Source: Trematomus loennbergii (taxonomy: Eukaryota; Chordata; Actinopteri; Perciformes; Nototheniidae). Taken from it: 64,000 nt of DNA. The number at the start of each line of letters is the position of its first letter. Position 1 is the stretch's first letter. The stretch is taken from contig JAAOOA010000060.1 of assembly GCA_012861695.1 (NCBI GenBank), positions 6,798,697 through 6,862,696 on the forward strand, given 5' to 3'. The notes under the pieces are model-generated. The model worked only from the letters and a program-made list of their open reading frames with translations, was not told where the DNA came from and ran no database searches. Below are positions 45,490-57,000 of the stretch, in pieces. Position numbers and translations under genes: made by a program.

Positions 45490-46450
45490 ATAGTATTTTC
45501 CCTCATAGCTGCATGCTTGGGGGGGTAAGCTCATTGTCGCTGCCTCAAGACTAGACACAGCAGTCTCGATAGGTAGTATATACCCCTCAAAGCCGCGGTG
45601 CTTGGGGTGAGGTCGGCATTGGTCACTTCCAGGCCTACACATAGCAGTCTCTCTAGGTAGTATATTCCCCTTAAAGCCGCTGTGCTTAAAGTGGACCTAT
45701 CATGCTATATTTGAATATATAGTGTAGGACCATACCTATATAAGGCATATTTATACTTTATATTCAAAATACCAAACAGATCATGCATTTTAGCCATGCC
45801 TCATTTTGCTCAATTTGACATTTTTTAGCTCTGTTTTTGCAAGGGCAGATTATGTGAGAACAGCACCATCTACAGGCCTGGCATATGAACTACAGCGTCT
45901 CCTGCGCTTTCGAACGGCAATGGCCGTGGCTGTCTCCTCCTGATTGGTGGAGTTGGCCCAATAGCCGTAGCGCCACTGTCCTGACGTCAGGACAGTGTTC
46001 AAATCTGGATCAGTTTTTATCAGATCCGTTGCAGCCCCTTTTTTAGAGATTTGGGTATGGAGGAAAATAGAGAGGGTTGTGTTTTCTGACACTTGGTGAG
46101 TTCCCTGGAACACCGGGGACACATATTCATGTATAAAAGACGTACAAAAGTGCATTTTGCATGATAGGTCCCCTTTAAGGGGGATGGCTTTTCGGGCTGT
46201 TCCCGGGCCTTCACATAGCAGTCACTAGGTAGTATATTCCCCTTAAAGCCGCTGTGCTTAAGGGGGATGGCTTTTCGGGCTGTTCCCTGGCCTTCACATA
46301 GCAGTTGCATTAGGTAGCATATATAGGTAGTATATTCCTCTCAAAGCCGCTGTGCTCGGGAAGAATCGGCTCTGGGCTATTCCTCAGGCCTACACATAGC
46401 AGTCTCACTAAGTAGTATATTCCCCTTAAAGCCGCTGTGCTTAGGGGGAA
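45490..46450 (+). repeat. Tandem array of about six 85-98-bp units in the Ngaro 3' region
   Basis: The motif TAGTATATTCCCCTTAAAGC, then CGCTGTGCTTAAGGGGGATGG and CACATAGCAGTC, recurs from 45490 to 46450 with increasing divergence at the left. It lies between the recombinase stop codon and repeat B1. One unit holds the MITE at 45690-46174. Confidence 0.9.
45690..46174. mobile_element. 485-bp TTAA MITE in the Ngaro tandem array
   Basis: TTAA lies at 45686-45689 and 46175-46178, with ends AGTGGACCTATCATGC and AGGGGACCTATCATGC. Neighbouring array units show the empty site (GTGCTTAAGGGGGATGG). TTAA targeting fits piggyBac or Kolobok; it cannot be assigned further. Confidence 0.92.
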
Positions 46451-46557
46451 TGGCCACGTGGCAGCTCGCCAGGCCCTCTACTTATCAGATTTACATCACC
46501 AGCGTCAGGCTCGGGCTACGCAGTTTTGGGGGATAGTATCTAATCTCCACGCAGTTT

Positions 46558-46695
46558 TGGGGGTTAGTTATTTAATCATCACTCATCATGCTATGTATAT
46601 CTGTGGAGTGATGAGACCCGAGGCTAGACGCCAAACTCAACTATGCTGCTTCTAATAAACATGTTAAAGAAACACGTGAGTTGTCTGACTGAAAT
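46558..46695 (+). repeat. Ngaro split direct repeat B1
   Basis: About 138 bp from TGGGGGTTAGTTATTTAATC to TGTCTGACTGAAAT, directly followed by A2. Matches B2. Confidence 0.95.
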
Positions 46696-46894
46696 GGGGC
46701 GAAGCCTGCGAGCTAGTTCAGGCAGTCAACTCAAGCACTTATGCTGCATTCATACATAACGCCCCTTGCCACTCTACAACCAACCAAACAGAGTCTTCTT
46801 AATATGCCGCTCTATTTAACCTGACAGATCTCTCTCTATGCATTGCTTGCTGCTGCTTTGCTGCAGCTACTCTACGTCGCTGCTGCTTGCCTGC
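46696..46894 (+). repeat. Ngaro split direct repeat A2
   Basis: 199 bp matching A1 (31801-31996), which lies 14.7 kb upstream. Confidence 0.96.
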
Positions 46895-46938
46895 CCACCA
46901 CCACCCCAGCTTCCACCCCAGCTTCCACCTGTAGGCTC

Positions 46939-47074
46939 TGGGGGTTAGTTATTTAATCATCACTCATCGTGCTATGTATATCTGTGGAGTGATGAGACCC
47001 GAGGCTAGACGCCAAACTCAACTATGCTGCTTCTAAAACATGTTAAAGAAACACGTGAGTTGTCTGACTGAAAT
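46939..47074 (+). repeat. Ngaro split direct repeat B2, right end of Ngaro
   Basis: About 136 bp matching B1 apart from one CAT/CGT change and a 2-3 base deletion in CTAATAAACATG. After it the host TTAA-type element resumes with ACCTATATCCGCC. Confidence 0.95.
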
Positions 47075-47184
47075 ACCTATATCCGCCAGCGGGTAATATT
47101 TACCTCATAGAAAATGCAGCGTAAACATGACGTGTTGCTATAGCAACGCCTTTTGTCTACTGCGGTTCCTTGATTGAGAGATAG

Positions 47185-47356
47185 ATATATATATATATAT
47201 ATAGATAGATAGGAGAGAGAGAGATAGAGAGCTAGACAGATAGATAGTTATAGATAGATCGATAGTTATAGATAGATTGATAGATAGTTATAGATAGATC
47301 GATAGATAGTTATAGATAGATCGATAGATAGATAGATAGAGAGAGAGATAGAGAGA
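47185..47356. repeat. GATA/GAGA microsatellite
   Basis: Runs of TA, GATA and GAGA with ATCGATAGATAGTTATAGATAG-like higher-order units, inside the right flank of the TTAA-type host element. Confidence 0.95.
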
Positions 47357-47489
47357 TTTGTACCTAAACAAAACACAAGTCTAACCCTGACCTAATAAAA
47401 TAACATTGTACCTTGAAAATCAATAGCGGGTAAATTTGACCCGTTGGTGGTTTTAGGTATACAGCGACCTCTGGCGGTTCTAGTGTTAA

Positions 47490-47810
47490 GTAAAATCTCC
47501 TTGAATGATAACTAGCCCTCTGACAGAGACAGAAACTCTGAACTGCCAAGAAGGATACACTTTCTTTCTCGCCTCCATTTTCCTCTTGATATCTTCTCCA
47601 TAAAGGCATTAGGCAAAGTGATATATAATTATCTATATGCCTGCTGTGTCTATACGCCTACTGCCTGAATGAGCTTTTCTTTGGTTCATTGGTTCTTTTT
47701 GTATTCAGTAGGTGAACCTATATGTTCATAGTGTGTGCTTAACTGTATTAAATGAAATGGAGTATTTATGTTAGCTCAGCTTTAATTTATTTGTTTAAAC
47801 TTTAGTATGT
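47490..47810. other. No gene seen
   Basis: A short single-copy stretch between the nested stack and the following hAT element. Confidence 0.4.
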
Positions 47811-49362
47811 GCTCATGTCAGTGGTGAGCCGTGACCAAAAAAAAAAAAAAGAGTTATTACGTCACAGCGTATACTTCAGCGGAATATCAAAACAACGGCC
47901 CGGGGTGCAAAACGCATCAATGAAAGCAACCCTCTACCACACAAAACAACACCTGTAAATAACCCAATTTGTGTTCTTTGAAATTGAAAAGGATATTGCA
48001 TTGTGTCTGTTACTTTCGTTGCAGTTGTTTATATGTCTTAAGTGTAATTTGGCTTGGCTTCCTATTTTGTATGGGCATGCTTTTATTTTGAAGGGAAGTT
48101 TACGCTATTGACAGGAAGTTGTTGTTGCTATGGAAACAAGACAATCTTCACAGCAGGCGGAACTTGTCATAAAGTCCGCGATAATAAAACCCAGCCGTTT
48201 AGAGGGAAGATATGATTGGTCAATTGTACTGTCATTTAGTGGGAATGCTGATACAACATTCCAACTATATGTTATGCTACGGACAAAAGTTTTATTATTC
48301 CGCCGACTTATTTTGGCCCTCTTCTCCTCCCACATTCAACATCGCAGACACTCCGTTCAAACATCAAAACGTTCAGCTCGGTCGGGAATCGCAGGCTATT
48401 ACTTTTATCATTCATAACTTTCATAATTCAAGAGATACATCCCATAATTCATCACATTTTTAACCATTGAAGTCAATGGAGAAAATCTTCAGACTTGAAC
48501 AATCTTCATGCAACTTCAACTGCTAACTGTTCATTCATACTTTCACTCAGAAACCTCATTCTAACTTTAAAATACAGTTACACATCTTTCCGACATTATT
48601 CGTGTAACACAACTTTTAAATCTGATTCTTACTTTTAGAGATATTGACATTGTTCAGACCTTGTTAAAGAGGTTTTCTTCAGATTTTAACATTAACTAGA
48701 GTGCGTGATGTCACAGCTAGAGTGGAGCAAATCTTGAAATTTGCCTTCATTTTTTTTTAAAAACTGCCATAATTCCCAAACCCTACATTCCTGAGACATA
48801 ATTTTTCATGACAAACGTATGAAAACATCTTGTAGCTTGAAAAATGACAAATAATTAAGCCAAAAATAATTAAACAAAATGCCTCTTGAGGGCAAAAACG
48901 TTCAACATGTCTCCATTAAAACCCATTGTAATTTCAGGCTGATATTTCCTCACAGCAGAAGCCGCACACCTTTAGTTAAACTGCCAAAAAGGCCACATTA
49001 TTAATCCGAAAGTACACAAAAATTACACTTCAGATACTCAACTTGCTTGACATGCTTCACATTTTGAAATTTCACAGATATCTGTTATCGTTCTTCCACA
49101 AAACATTCACATGTAAGAGGTTTATCTCTCATTCAGAACAATGCAAACCTTTGATCTCTACAGAGCTCGTTAGCCCAACTATAAACACCTGTGTAATGGA
49201 ACACGATGATGTCATCACTCCAACTGACATGCTCAGAGCAGCAGACTTCAGATAATGGTTAATGGTCGTGCCCTCAACAGCTCTACGTCAATTATGGGGT
49301 GTCATCATATGCCGTTCAAGAGAAGAGAGAGAGGGCGATCAAGAGTCAGTTCTAACTGTTCA

Positions 49363-49370
<8 letters not shown>

Positions 49371-49401
<31 letters not shown>

Positions 49402-49577
49402 CTTCCTCTTCCTCAATATCTTCCTCTCTCTTCCTCTTCCTCAATATCTTCCTCTATCTTCCTCTTCCTCAATATCTTCCTCTCTCTTCCTCTTCCTCAA
49501 TATCTTCCTCTCTCCATCTTCCTCAATATCTTCCTCTCTCCATCTTCCTCTTCCTCAATATCTTCCTCTCCCTCTTC

Positions 49578-49640
<63 letters not shown>
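49371..49640. repeat. CT microsatellites flanking CTTCCTCAATAT minisatellite
   Basis: (CT)n at 49371-49397 and 49580-49638 enclose repeats of TCTTCCTCTTCCTCAATA. Length is likely polymorphic. Confidence 0.97.
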
Positions 49641-50065
49641 AATGTTCCAAACGGCCCAAAACTTCACAGGTTTGGTAACGATGCAGCCATCAACGCATCT
49701 AAGCGTATTAGGGGTGTCATCAAATGCTGTTGCCATGGCGACAGACCACTCGCCATGAAGCACGATGTCGCTGTAAGTCCAATGGAAACGGTCCGATCGT
49801 CCCCCAAACTTCGCTTGTATATCACCGGTCCAGCCCTCAACAGCTCTACGTCAATTATGGGCTTTCTTCAAATGCCGTTGCCATGGCAACACAATGCTCT
49901 CCATGAAACACGGTTTTCTCATAACTTCAGTGAAAATGTTCCAAACGGCCCAAAACTTCACAGGTTTGGTAACGATGTAGCCATCAACGCATCTAAGCGT
50001 ATTATGGGGTGTCATCAAATGCCGTTGCCATGGCGACAGATCATTCGCCATCAAGTTAGTTCAAA
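49641..50065 (+). repeat. Two-unit repeat module inside the hAT element
   Basis: A module of about 290 bases starting AATGTTCCAAACGGCCCAAA appears complete at 49641-49932 and partly at 49933-50065, with GCCGTTGCCATGG(C/T)GACA in each. Confidence 0.8.
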
Positions 50066-50630
50066 TGTTTGCAGTTCAAATATTCTGCTGCTTTTCCAAG
50101 CCTTTTTACTTTCTTTTCTTCACTCATCACACATTCAAGCCCCCAGTGTTCATGTATCATTTCAATCTAAATTCTTCACTTTCTTCTTACACATTACATT
50201 TCAGCATAGCAGTGTAGCGTCAGCTTTTCAGCATAAAGCATTCCCACTAGCAATTTCTTCAGGAATTGCATTCTCTAGTTTGACATTACTCTCTCGTTCA
50301 GTTACTATAGCTGGGCCCTCTGTGAATTCATAGCAGGACCACCAATCAGCTCCTATCTTCACAGTAACTCGCAGAGACGAGCTTCTTTCATGTAACCCTT
50401 CACATTCACACAGAAACTGAATAGGCAGATTCGAAGGATTTATTTCTTCGGAAATGTTATTTTAAATACAATTAAATCAAGTTATTTTGGTAAAACTAAT
50501 GAAAAATATAACTAAAGAAATATTTTTAAAAAAGAAAATCTTTTTTTAATGTTTTTAATATTATTTTGTAGAATATTTTAGGCCTTCAGAGAGGGCCTAG
50601 AGAGCCTGACGGCTCGCCACTGGCTCATGT

Positions 50631-51852
50631 GTTTCATTGCTGGTGTATAGGCTGCTGTCTGAATATGCTGAATGACAGGCAGGTTTTCCTATGAAAAAAT
50701 CTCAGAACAGAACATACATAATACACATTTAAAATCATTTTCTCTTTTATTTGCATTGCATTTTAAATTGAGGTAATCCAAAATGAAAGGAAAGTATCAG
50801 GTGACATTACTTTTTTATTGTGATACTCAGATTAGGTTTTTGAACACAATTTTTTACAGGTAACTCATAATTGTAACGGAATACATTTTTAACCCTTCAA
50901 TGGGCAATCATATGAATACTTTGGAAAATGCATTGATTGCTATTGTCCACATCACACTCTTATTACATGAATACACCTCACCTATTACAGCCCTATTATA
51001 CCGTAATACAACCTGTATTACTCGGTCATTACACCCATGTTACACCATTATTGCGCCCTTATTACACACATATTATTCCCATGTAACATTGTTATTAGAC
51101 CCATAATAAACCCATATAACACCAACATTACAGTCATATTACACTGCAATTACACTGTTTTTGCTCACATTTTACATATGGACACAGCCTGTCAAATGAA
51201 TATGTCTCCAAGGATACAGAAACCATGTAAGGGGATAACTAATCCCAACCCTGTTCCCTGAATGCCTCAACAGGAGACGGGCAGCGTTTCAACTATCAGT
51301 CTGTTAGTGTTGTCTTAACTGCGGCCATCATCATTATTACCACTTTTAATATTTTAGGAGCCACAGTTATAAGTGTAAAAGAGCCAGCTGTAATTACTTA
51401 TATCCTTTCTGCACTTAATCACTCACTTCGGCATCATTATATTCTGGAACTTCATAAGGTTACATCACTGCCCAAATTAAGATCTTCATCTTTAATGATG
51501 TGGCCAGGGAAAGGAAAGTTTGGGGCTCTCTGCTGGAACTGCTACCTCCGCGACCCGACCACGGATAAGCGGGAGATGATGGATGGATGGATCTTTAATG
51601 ACTCAGTTTCTCACTATTTTCGAGAGAATCCTCGACAAAATGGTCTCAATTACCCTCGGAAGGGGAAATAGAAATGACTTGCTTAAGTTTCTCCCGATTA
51701 AGTATTCTATAAATAATTTAGAGGAAAATACCAGAAAAGCTCATAAAAGTCTTTGTGAGAACATTCAAAGTTTAAAGATTTCTACATTTCTCAACTAAAA
51801 GTAATTAGGGCTTATCATTTGGTAGAATCAAAATCTATTAATTGATTTCCTA
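50631..51852. other. No gene; dispersed repeat and LINE tail
   Basis: Bases 50756-50890 are the inverted partner of 23335-23470. Bases 51510-51593 are an RTE-like tail. Bases 50930-51180 contain loosely repeated TTACACC/ATTACAC motifs. No coding region. Confidence 0.5.
51510..51593 (+). mobile_element. 3' tail of an RTE/Rex3-like LINE (or its SINE)
   Basis: CTCCGCGACCCGACCACGGA then TAAGCGGGAGATGATGGATGGATGG is a familiar fish non-LTR 3' end with a GATG repeat tail. Only about 80 bases are present. Confidence 0.5.
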
Positions 51853-52304
51853 TTAACCCTCTGAGACCCACATAGGACATTTCCGTTTTTGTATATTTTT
51901 GTGTTTTGCCTTATAAATTGTAATTTATTTACAGTATAATCAAGTTTTACACATCCCAGAAATCAGCACAACCTCAGCTAATGATTAGACCCTCCAGAAA
52001 AACGCGGGCTAAAATCCTTGATTATGCGGGCTAAAATCCTTGATTATGCGATTAAACATGCAGGGTTTTTATGTGATTTTATGCGGTGAAGTTGCGAAAT
52101 ATGCGGAAATATGCTAAATATGCGAAAAGTTGCGAAATATGCGGGAAGCGGAAAAAAGGTGATTCTTCTCCCACACCCTGTTACTAGGCTACTACTGAAT
52201 GAAAGTGAGCCCTTTTAAAGAGTTCCTATGATAAACAAGCATACTAGAAGCAAGCTACATCACAAAGTGTTATTTATGTATTTATATATGGGCTATTTTA
52301 ATCA

Positions 52305-52309
<5 letters not shown>

Positions 52310-52398
<89 letters not shown>
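52310..52398. repeat. CA microsatellite, about 43 units
   Basis: An uninterrupted CACACA run inside the nested hAT-like element. Confidence 0.99.
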
Positions 52399-52499
52399 AC
52401 ACTCTTCTCAGCCTCATTCTGTTTTCATTTACTCGTTCGTTATCTGACCAGCTTCAATCTTGTAGGCTGCTCACCTCGTTTCTTGTAGCCCTCGAAAGG

Positions 52500-52710
52500 G
52501 TTTTGGAGGTTGATGCCTCGGTGAACGCGAGTTGTTTGGCTTTCTTGTCCGCAGCAGCAGAAAGCATTTTCGAATGTTTGAATGAATCAAAGTTTTCTTA
52601 TGCTCCAACACACAGTTGCACGGGGTGCAGAATAGTTTCCCCCACTTTCGTGCAAGACATCAGGGTACTGCTTTGCCCGGTCTTTAGCAGAAATGTTCGT
52701 CGGTAAATGA
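52500..52710 (-). pseudogene. CGGBP1-like BED finger fragment
   Basis: The minus strand reads TNISAKDRAKQYPDVLHESG, then in the next frame LFCTPCNCVLEHKKTLIHSN. A conserved Y(P)..(F/L)H.SGG.LFC..CN....H.. finger is the DNA-binding domain of CGGBP1 and related hAT-derived proteins. One base is missing at the GG/LFC junction and the rest of a transposase is absent. CGGBP1 is known to be hAT-derived, so this supports a hAT origin. Confidence 0.6.
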
Positions 52711-53289
52711 GATGGATTCGATTTTTGATCTTGGTGTGTTCTCTCTCGTGTGAGTTCCACACGTTCACTCTACGGTGTTGTTTACCTTCTGTGATGCGCG
52801 AGCTGATGACGTCGCGTCATCATCACTACTTCACGTCAAGACGAGTTCACTTTTTTTTTTCTCAACTTTGTGTGGAAAAATGCGGGGATTATGCGCCCTT
52901 TTAATAAATATGCACCCTTTTACAAATCTGCGCCATTTTGCTGATTATGCGGTAAATTATGCGATCGCATAATCGCGTTTTTCTGGAGGGTCTAAATGAT
53001 ATATGTCACTCATTAGAGACGTACACTATAATGGGGGATATTTGCTCATAAATAAAAATAAAAAAACCGGAGCTTTACTTAATTCTTTACTTATTTCATT
53101 CAAAATAACTGCTAACCATAACATTGAAAGAAACATTCAATACTGAAAATTGCACACATTTTTATCATTGTATCAGAACTGATTAGAAGATTCTAACATA
53201 TTCTGTTCATTAGTTATGCCCATTCTTTTGGGCAGTGTCCATGGGCGTTTTTTTGTCCTGCCCATTTTGAAGACTACACAATATATATT

Positions 53290-53412
53290 TCATGGCAGTT
53301 CCTGTCCACAATCACACATGGCATGCTGAGCAGTTTCATCTGAATTTTCATCGACATCGTCCCCTTGAACAATCAGCGCCAAAGCCTCAGCTGTAGTAAA
53401 CTTCCTTGCCAT
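53290..53412 (-). pseudogene. N-terminal remnant of a piggyBac transposase
   Basis: A 40-codon minus-strand frame, MARKFTTAEALALIVQGDD then VDENSDE, resembles the start of piggyBac-type transposases (MxxRxFTxxEALxLI followed by an acidic stretch). A stop follows at 53290. The catalytic core is missing, replaced or lost around the hAT insertion. Confidence 0.6.
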
Positions 53413-54024
53413 ACCTCAGTCTACTTTTAAGACACTAAAAGAACGTATTCCAACTTTTTTGTTTTTGCGCGTGGAATTATACCGGCTCTCGTTTCAGTAC
53501 ACATAACAACGGAACTGACAGGCAACCCTCTGAATCAGACTCCGATTGGCTTTGACTGCATCCACTCAGAGTGTCCGATTCAGAAGCGTGACTGTTCACT
53601 CTTTACGTCTCAAACAAAGATGGTGGATGAGAATAGATCTATAAAACGATAAGCAATGTGCCAGAATCAAGGTGAGACTATCCGCATTTTTAAAACTCTA
53701 CGCACATTCGTTTCACCAAAATAAGTAAACGCCGATCAATGAAAAACTTAATAGAGTTGTTTATTGTCGTTTCTGTAGTTTAAGAGGAAAAACACGGCAT
53801 GTCTCTGGCTGAAACAGCTGATAAGTTATGACGCTTTGAACACAACGTGATATTTGGGATCGTATACAGCCCTGTGGGTCTCAGAGTGTTAAGGATATGT
53901 TTTATCACAATTTAAAGTAGATATTAGACAGTATGCAAACGAGATAAAGGAGTGTATATTGAAGTAATTAGGATCTGCTGTGTAGAGAATCATGGAATTG
54001 TACTGGTATCTAACAATACCATCC

Positions 54025-57000
54025 TTAACCCTTTGGAGTCGACCGTCACGCCGGCGTGGTCAGATCACATGACCTGTTCAAGCCGGTGCCGCATAAAAAC
54101 AACAGTCCGGACAACATTGCAGTGTGTTTCCGTCGAAAGTACTGGCTTGAAACTATATGCCAGTCTTTGTTTCATGCAAAAAGACCCAGTAAACACGGAG
54201 ATACGATGACATAAATTTAATACAAATATATTTCAAAAGTATGAAAAATGGAAGCACATATTTTAATATCTTCGCCGTATTTTATCATTTTACGAAACGA
54301 AAAATACTGGAAACTGTAGATCCTGCTCAACAGGATGTATTTACCAGGGAGGGGGTGAGGTAATCAGGTAAACGGAGTGATACGAAGCGAGACGAAAAGA
54401 GACGAAGATATACGAAGACAGGTGGCGGGAGACGAAGAGAGACGGCGGGAGACGAAGAGAGACGGCGGGAGACGAAGAGAGACGGCGATTGAAGTAAAGT
54501 GACAGACAAACATTGAGAATTTAGATATAGTTAGATAGATTTAGAGTTTTGAAGATTCAACTATGATGAAGAGAACTCTGAACGTGAGTCAAGCTATAAG
54601 CTTGTTTTTTGACATGGAGGAGGAGGAGGAAGACAGTTCATCCTCAGAGTCAGAGAGTGATGGAGTGGAGGACCCTTTGTTTGTGATTGACGAGAGGTAA
54701 GAAGTATTTCTTTATGAAAAATGTTTGATACAGTATTGGTATTGATACAAGACTTTTTGTTATAATAATATATAATAATATATATAATCCTTTTATATAT
54801 ATAAAATCAGGATTATAACTGTGTTTATATATAGATATATACAGCTCTGGAAAATTAGGAGACCATTGTAGTATTATCAGTTTCTCTGGTTTTACTATTT
54901 ATAGGTATGTGTTTAAATACAATTATTTTTAAGTCTCTGTTTCAAGAGCTGTATATAAATATAAATAATGACAGTAAATATTATATAAGTTAATAAAATA
55001 TAGAATGTTCCTGAATCTTTGTACATGTTTTATTGTCATGTACATGTACAGAGATGATGAGCAGCCTGGACGATCAACTGAGACACAGAGTAGACGTGGT
55101 AGAGGACGTGGTAGAGGACGTGGGAGAGGACGTGTCGGAGTAGACCAGTCCAGTCCATATCTCCACAAGCCCAGGCAGTACAGCCACAGCCCTGGAAAAC
55201 AGCTGCTGAGCCTGATACTGCCCCACACACCAGTAGGTTTATGCCCCGCAGAACACCAGGAGCCCAGGTCCCAGGTGATATGTCACCCCTGGACTACTTC
55301 CAGTTGTTCTTCACCAGGGAGACAATGAGAAAACTCTGCATAAATACCAACCGCTATGCAGCAAAAAAACTAAATATGGGGAGAAAATTTAAGTGGGTTG
55401 AAGTTGGTATTGAGGAACTATACCAGTTCCTTGGCCTCCTCATATACACCGCCCTTGTGCCTTTGTCTTGCATACAAGACTACTGGAAGCAAAACCACAT
55501 CATGTCTGTGCCGTTTCCAGCCATGGTGATGACAAGAGACCGATTCAGGGCCCTTATGTGGAATATCCACCCCAGTGATCCAGAAGAGGATGTAAAGAAT
55601 GACCACAAAAAAGGAACACCACTCCACGATCGATTGTTCAGGGTCAAGCCTCTAATGGACCAGATCAAAAGTGCCTGCCAGGCTCATTATCACCCAGGAA
55701 AGAATTTGGCTGTGGATGAGAGGATGGTAGCCACTAAGGCAAAAGGGATGACTCAGTATATGAGGGACAAGCCCACAAAATGGGGGATGAAGCTCTTCGT
55801 GCTGGCTGAGTCAAGGAATGGCTACACAATTAACTTTAATATTTATCATGGTAAAGCACACACACATACTGCACATGGACTCTCTTATGATGCTGTTATG
55901 GAGCTTATCCAACCATCATATCTCGGCACAGGATACCACATTTACATGGACAATTTTTATACTAGTCCCAAATTGTTCCTTGACTTAGCCAGCATGAAGT
56001 TTGGAGCGTGTGGAACATACAGGGACAATAGGAAAGGGTGTCCAAGTGGGCGAGAAAATGCCCTCTGAAAGAAAGAGGTGCACTGAGATGGATCAGAGAG
56101 GGTCCCCTGGTTTTTGTGAAGTGGATGGACACACGGGAAGTGTCTGTGTGCTCCACAATCCATCCGGCATTTTCAGGTGAGGCAGTCCAGAGGAGAGTGA
56201 AGGGTAAAGATGGACACTGGGCAGTGAAGGACATTCCTTGCCCCGCCCCCATCATTGCCTACAACAAGAACATGGGTGGAGTAGACCTGTCTGACCAACT
56301 GATTCAGTACTACTCCACCCACCGCAAAACAGCTCGCTGGTATCGAACCCTCTTCATGCACTTTGTGGACATCGCCACCACAAATTCATACATCCTGCAC
56401 TGTGACGTCAGCAACACACAGCAAGTTCAGCACATGACCCACAAAAATGTCATGACTGATCTGGTGTCCCAGCTGTGTGGAGTTCAAAAGACAGGACTGC
56501 CCATCAACAGGAGCGCTCATCATATTCCTGTTGCTATCACTGCGGCAACAGATGTGAGGGAAAAGGCCACACAAGGACGCAGGACCTGCAAACACTGCCA
56601 TGAAACACGGGAGAAGGAACCTCACACCTTGGAAGTGCAAGGCCTGTGATGTTGCCCTCTGTGTCGTAGTTGACAGAAACTGCTTTGAAGCGTGGCACAG
56701 ATAAAGAAAGAAAAAACTGATTTTTGTACATAATGTGTATATATATATATTTGTATTATATTTATAATAACACTTTTGCCTTATCAGAATAAAATCCCAT
56801 GTACATTATTTAAGCTTTTAAATGTTTTGTTGTGCCTACTGTGTCACTGTTGACAGAACTTGAGAAATGAGGAAAAAACGCCTATGGATACACCTGTTAT
56901 TTGTTCATAAAATTGTATATAGGTTCATGCTACCTCAATCAAACTTTCACATTATCATAGTGACATCCCATGTATATATTTCCAGCTTTCAAATGGTTTC

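Larger units (their letters stand above)
31801..47074 (+). mobile_element. Ngaro (tyrosine-recombinase) retrotransposon with split direct repeats, multiply interrupted
   Basis: The element has the split-direct-repeat layout of Ngaro: A1 (31801-31996) at the left end, and B1 (46558-46695), A2 (46696-46894), B2 (46939-47074) at the right. Coding order is gag, RT-RNase H, tyrosine recombinase. There is no target duplication, as expected for integration by a recombinase. About 5.4 kb is Ngaro sequence. The rest is four later insertions at 32572-37910, 38569-42078, 44644-45163 and 45690-46174. Removing them restores a single ordered element. Single-base frameshifts in gag, RT and the recombinase show that it is inactive. 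Confidence 0.93.
31605..47489. mobile_element. TTAA-type (piggyBac-like) element split by a Ngaro insertion
   Basis: The right end reads GGCGGTTCTAGTG then TTAA (47486-47489). The left end reads CACTAGAACCACC after TTCA (31605-31608), one change from TTAA. Both ends also carry the block ACCACCAACGGGTCAA leading to TTTACCCGC, set about 35 bp deeper on the right. Only about 0.6 kb (31605-31800 and 47075-47489) is its own sequence. Everything between arrived later. No transposase is seen. Confidence 0.7.
47819..50622. mobile_element. 2.8-kb non-autonomous hAT element with 8-bp duplication
   Basis: The duplication GCTCATGT is at 47811-47818 and 50623-50630. The ends are CAGTGGTGAGCCGTGA and CAGTGGCGAGCCGTCA on opposite strands. 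No transposase motif is found in 2.8 kb. The inside holds CT microsatellites and a repeated module (GTTCCAAACGGCCCAAAAC then CACAGGTTTGGTAACGATG, at 49643 and 49936; CTCAACAGCTCTACGTCAAT at 49275 and 49839). It is unusually large for a non-coding hAT, possibly because it carries captured sequence. Confidence 0.92.
51986..52994 (-). mobile_element. 1.0-kb inverted-repeat element (hAT-like) nested in the piggyBac relic
   Basis: Perfect 21-bp inverted ends starting TAGACCCTCCAGAAAAACGC, flanked by AATGAT on both sides (51980-51985, 52995-53000). TATGCG motifs crowd both subterminal regions. It contains a (CA)n tract and a CGGBP1-like finger fragment, which points to hAT. The visible 6-base repeat is shorter than the usual 8. 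Confidence 0.85.
51853..53892 (-). mobile_element. piggyBac relic, carrying a nested hAT relic
   Basis: TTAA at 51853-51856 and 53889-53892. The ends are CCCTCTGAGACCCACA and CACTCTGAGACCCACA. About 1.0 kb is its own sequence. A minus-strand transposase start is visible at 53412. The middle is occupied by a hAT-type element (51986-52994). Confidence 0.88.

Noticed and set aside
45490..46450. Second set of LTRs for the nested element
   Set aside because: Units are only 85-98 bp, many and tandem, with no TG...CA ends. The real terminal repeats are the A and B split repeats.
49255..49763. Serine/leucine-rich frames up to 167 aa
   Set aside because: Translations of CT microsatellite sequence inside a non-coding hAT element.
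52228..52488. His/Thr-repeat frame of 86 aa
   Set aside because: Translation of the CA microsatellite.
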